Below are positions 61,457 through 64,000 of a DNA stretch of 64,000 nucleotides, piece after piece. The DNA comes from Maribacter arcticus. GTDB lineage: Bacteria; Bacteroidota; Bacteroidia; Flavobacteriales; Flavobacteriaceae. Each line of letters begins with the position of its first letter. Position 1 is the first letter of the stretch. The position numbers and the translations under genes are program-made. The notes under the pieces were generated by a model. The model had not been told where the DNA came from and ran no database searches. It was given only the letters and a program-made list of their open reading frames with translations. The DNA is taken from contig NZ_FUYL01000007.1 in assembly GCF_900167935.1 (NCBI RefSeq), positions 124,001 to 188,000 on the forward strand. The letters run 5' to 3'.

Positions 61457-62944
61457 TCAATTTTTAATAGGTACTTCAGGAACTTTGCCGTACAAGACAT
61501 TTGCAGCGGCTTCATATTTATCACCTTTAATCCAATAAGGTCTCTCTGGGTCATTTGCAATAGCTCGTCCAGAAAGTATATACCCTTGGTAAAATTTCAC
61601 CAAGTAATCATAATCTAAACTATCGGCCTCATCAGCGGCTTGATGGTAGTATTTGTTGATTTCGTCATCAAAGGCATCAAAGCCGGTAGAGTAGGTGGGT
61701 GCAGGGATGCCCACTTTGGCAAAACTGACGTTATCACTTCGGTCGAAAAGGCCTTCTTCTGGCGCTACTTCATCAATATCCAAGGCTTTTAACCCAAAGG
61801 TTTTGGCTCCGTTAATCATTTTATCTTTTGCCGTTGTACGGTTTAACCCGGCAATGGTTGCCAAAGTCGTATTGTTATAACCACCACCATCTGTATTAAA
61901 ACAGTAAATCATCTGATTAAGTGGTAATACAGGATTTTGAACATAATATTGGCTTCCCAATAGCCCCATTTCTTCACCTGTAAACAATATAAAAAGGGCT
62001 GAACGTTTAGTGGGATATTTAGCCAAGTTTTCTGCCATGGTCAGAACAGCAGTAGTGCCAATGGCATTGTCACGTGCCCCATTATAAATACTATCTCCTT
62101 TAGCGTCGGGTTTGCCAATACCAATGTGATCGTAATGTGCTGAATAGATCACATATTCGTTTTTGAGATTAGCATCCGTTCCTTCTAAAACCCCAACCAC
62201 ATTTTGGCTCTGGAGAATCTCCTTTTGAATGCCATTACTCTTAATTTTAATTTTTAGGGTTTCAGAACCTAATTTATCTAATTCCTCTTGACTGGTTTGA
62301 ATCCATACATAAAGTGGTAAGGGCTCTTTTTCACCCTTACTAAGACTAACACGTTCTTCAAATGCATGCTTAAAACGAGGCCATATAGCTTGGTCAAATG
62401 AACCTATTTCAATTAAACCTCTCGCACCATTTTTTATGGCTAGTTCTCTTTTTGGAGCCCTACTACCAAGTGCGGGTCTTAATTCTACGGCATCAGGTGT
62501 ACCAGCTTTTACAATAATTATTTTACCCTTAACATCTTTACCTTTATAATCAGATTCAAGACCATAGTTTAGGTATACTGCATTTTCCTCACTATCTATG
62601 GCATCGATATCGAAAGCAACTACTTCTGGGAATTTTATGCCATTGAGTGATAGATCTATTTTTTCATTTAAATAGAACCGAAACATTTCAACTTTTTGAT
62701 AATAATCGCCGCTAGCCGGATTGGGTTTTATGCCGTAACTACGCAGAGTATTGGCTAAATAAGATGCCGCAATCTTTAGTTCTGGAGACCCAGTAGCACG
62801 TCCTTTTAACACATCATCGGCCAAAAAATAAATATGACCTTCAATTTCGCTTTTACTTACGGTTTCAGATGCTTTTTCTGTGTCGGTTTGTGCTGACAAT
62901 ATACTTGCGAAGGCAAGAGTAGTGTAGAGTAAAAAATTTTTCAT
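61457..62944 (-). CDS. M28-family zinc aminopeptidase with PA domain
   Basis: A 495-aa secreted peptidase (signal LLYTTLAFASILSAQ). A PA-type insert occurs at ~110-240 (GKDVKGKIIIVKAG, IKNGARGLIEIG). The M28 catalytic domain has all ligands: IYSAHYDHIGIG, YNGARDNAIGTTAVL, ILFTGEEMGLLGSQYY, CFNTDGGGYN and KYYHQAADEADSLDY. It removes N-terminal residues from peptides outside the cytoplasm. Lies 50 bp upstream of the tricorn-type gene on the same strand. Confidence 0.95.
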   Translation of the reverse strand: MKNFLLYTTLAFASILSAQTDTEKASETVSKSEIEGHIYFLADDVLKGRATGSPELKIAASYLANTLRSYGIKPNPASGDYYQKVEMFRFYLNEKIDLSLNGIKFPEVVAFDIDAIDSEENAVYLNYGLESDYKGKDVKGKIIIVKAGTPDAVELRPALGSRAPKRELAIKNGARGLIEIGSFDQAIWPRFKHAFEERVSLSKGEKEPLPLYVWIQTSQEELDKLGSETLKIKIKSNGIQKEILQSQNVVGVLEGTDANLKNEYVIYSAHYDHIGIGKPDAKGDSIYNGARDNAIGTTAVLTMAENLAKYPTKRSALFILFTGEEMGLLGSQYYVQNPVLPLNQMIYCFNTDGGGYNNTTLATIAGLNRTTAKDKMINGAKTFGLKALDIDEVAPEEGLFDRSDNVSFAKVGIPAPTYSTGFDAFDDEINKYYHQAADEADSLDYDYLVKFYQGYILSGRAIANDPERPYWIKGDKYEAAANVLYGKVPEVPIKN

Positions 62945-62986
62945 ATTGTAGTTTTTTTAGTTAATGGATATTTTAAAATACGTGTG

Positions 62987-64000
62987 TTATTCTTTCTTTG
63001 TAAAGACTTCTCCCATAATGTTTAATCTGCTCGATTTACCGGCTTCGTTGAGGTCAAAATTCACTTTTAATTTCTCATAAAAACGGGGGTCCTTATTGGT
63101 ATTAAAAGTGTCATAGTGCCAATGTTCTAAGCTATAGGTTATAAAGTCATTAAAGTTGATTTGCAATGTGTCATTAAGCAATGTCACTTGTACGCTACCT
63201 AACATCTTGTTCTTGTAAGTACCCTCGTAATCTGCCAACGGCAAGCTTGGTTTGGTGTTTTTTACACGTTCGGCTTCGCCTTTCTGTGCTTTCTCAATTC
63301 CTTCTTTTTTAAAGCCTTCGTACAGGTTGAAAACCTCTGTATGCCAATCGCGACCATCATCGTCAAAAGCGAACAAATCCATCGCCTTGTACATAATCGC
63401 ATGCCGTAATTCTGCGTGATCCAAGTTTGCAAAAACATAGACCGCCACGTCTTTGTCATGCATAATACCTGCAATGGCAACCAAACCAAACAGGCTACCG
63501 GTATGAAAATCTAACTTATGCCCTTTGTAGTCTTGTTGAAACCATCCCAGCCCATACGTGTTCCAATTGGGTTTGGTCAAGGCATTGGTGGGGTAGGTTC
63601 CCGTGGTACCCAAAAAGGAATGCGGCTCAAACAGTTTTTTAAATGTTTTTGGTTGCAGCAAAGTATCCGATTTGAATACTCCATCATTCACTAAAAAAGT
63701 TAGGTAATTACCAATATCGTGTGCCGTAGAGCATATCATTCCCGCGGGACCTATTTGATCGGAGAATCCGTAATCTACTTCTACTAGTCCCTCTTCCACA
63801 TCATTCAAATAGGGAGTTACATAGTTGCCCGCCTTAAAAATATTGGCTGCTATGGCCTGTGTTCGGGTCATCTCCAAAGGATTGAAAATACGTTCCTGTA
63901 CAAATTCGTTCCACGGTTTTCCGCTGGCTGCGGCAATAACTTCACCGGCAACGGCATACATTATATTTTGATAGATAAATCCGCCGCGTAGGGGATAGGT
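62987..64000 (-). CDS. Serine hydrolase of the class C beta-lactamase family, 5' end outside window
   Basis: At least 337 codons up to the window edge. The visible part starts TYPLRGGFIYQNIMYAVAGE, in which YQN is the YxN motif of class C beta-lactamase/DD-peptidase relatives, so the SxxK serine lies outside the window. FHTGSLFGLVAIAG is in the position of the KTG motif (HTG here). A C-terminal lipocalin-like domain follows (PLADYEGTYKNKMLGSVQV to the end), as in many Bacteroidota serine hydrolases. Substrate unknown; peptidase or esterase activity is more likely than beta-lactamase. Upstream of the M28 gene by 42 bp. Confidence 0.92.
   Translation of the reverse strand, partial: TYPLRGGFIYQNIMYAVAGEVIAAASGKPWNEFVQERIFNPLEMTRTQAIAANIFKAGNYVTPYLNDVEEGLVEVDYGFSDQIGPAGMICSTAHDIGNYLTFLVNDGVFKSDTLLQPKTFKKLFEPHSFLGTTGTYPTNALTKPNWNTYGLGWFQQDYKGHKLDFHTGSLFGLVAIAGIMHDKDVAVYVFANLDHAELRHAIMYKAMDLFAFDDDGRDWHTEVFNLYEGFKKEGIEKAQKGEAERVKNTKPSLPLADYEGTYKNKMLGSVQVTLLNDTLQINFNDFITYSLEHWHYDTFNTNKDPRFYEKLKVNFDLNEAGKSSRLNIMGEVFTKKE

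Overview
The window looks like chromosome from a marine Flavobacteriaceae bacterium (Bacteroidota). The support is low G+C, gluzincin-free secreted peptidase sets typical of the group, a type IX secretion C-terminal sorting domain, a PadR/PspC/head-GIN operon, a TAnnTTTG-type promoter, few Shine-Dalgarno sequences, many lipoproteins, and family types (DUF6090, PycTM/DUF5706, DUF2461, M81, TPR-adenylate cyclases) common in Maribacter/Zobellia-like genomes. The genus cannot be fixed from the sequence alone. No rRNA, tRNA, CRISPR array, transposase or phage gene was seen.

Layout. 1-1.4 kb: the end of a GH2 beta-galactosidase and a formylglycine-generating enzyme that keeps both catalytic cysteines, which suggests breakdown of sulfated polysaccharide. 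1.4-6.0 kb: an orphan LytTR response regulator, thioredoxin reductase, and an overlapping pair of dipeptide epimerase and AONS-like PLP enzyme. 6.1-10.1 kb: a PadR - PspC - head-GIN envelope-stress type operon and small membrane or secreted proteins. 10.3-14.5 kb: housekeeping-type unknowns, then a decayed hybrid two-component/AraC regulator next to a winged-helix methyltransferase. 14.5-25 kb: M81 peptidase, a GMC oxidoreductase with its subunit 3, an amidohydrolase, NudK, MsrA, PBP4 and OxyR. 25-34 kb: a PycTM membrane protein, a giant secreted subtilisin with a GLSLVN hexapeptide repeat tract, an HD-domain protein and a TPR-adenylate cyclase. 34.5-48.4 kb: DoxX, alcohol dehydrogenase, PaiB-like, S9 peptidase, VOC, SDR, soluble PQQ sugar dehydrogenase, a second GMC/small-subunit pair and a second methyltransferase.

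48.8-64 kb is a long minus-strand block. Reading in the direction of transcription it holds a beta-lactamase-family hydrolase, an M28 peptidase, a tricorn-type S41 protease, a tandem array of DUF6090 proteins interrupted by an M19 dipeptidase, and a second TPR-adenylate cyclase. The array is the most striking feature. Six intact paralogs, one copy with a single nonsense codon, one tail-only copy and two head-only remnants share a nearly invariant ~46-residue N-terminal head with one membrane segment, but carry highly diverged tails. It looks like an actively duplicating and decaying family of membrane-anchored, probably periplasmic, proteins of unknown function. It is embedded among peptide-degrading enzymes and ends at a cAMP-type signalling enzyme.
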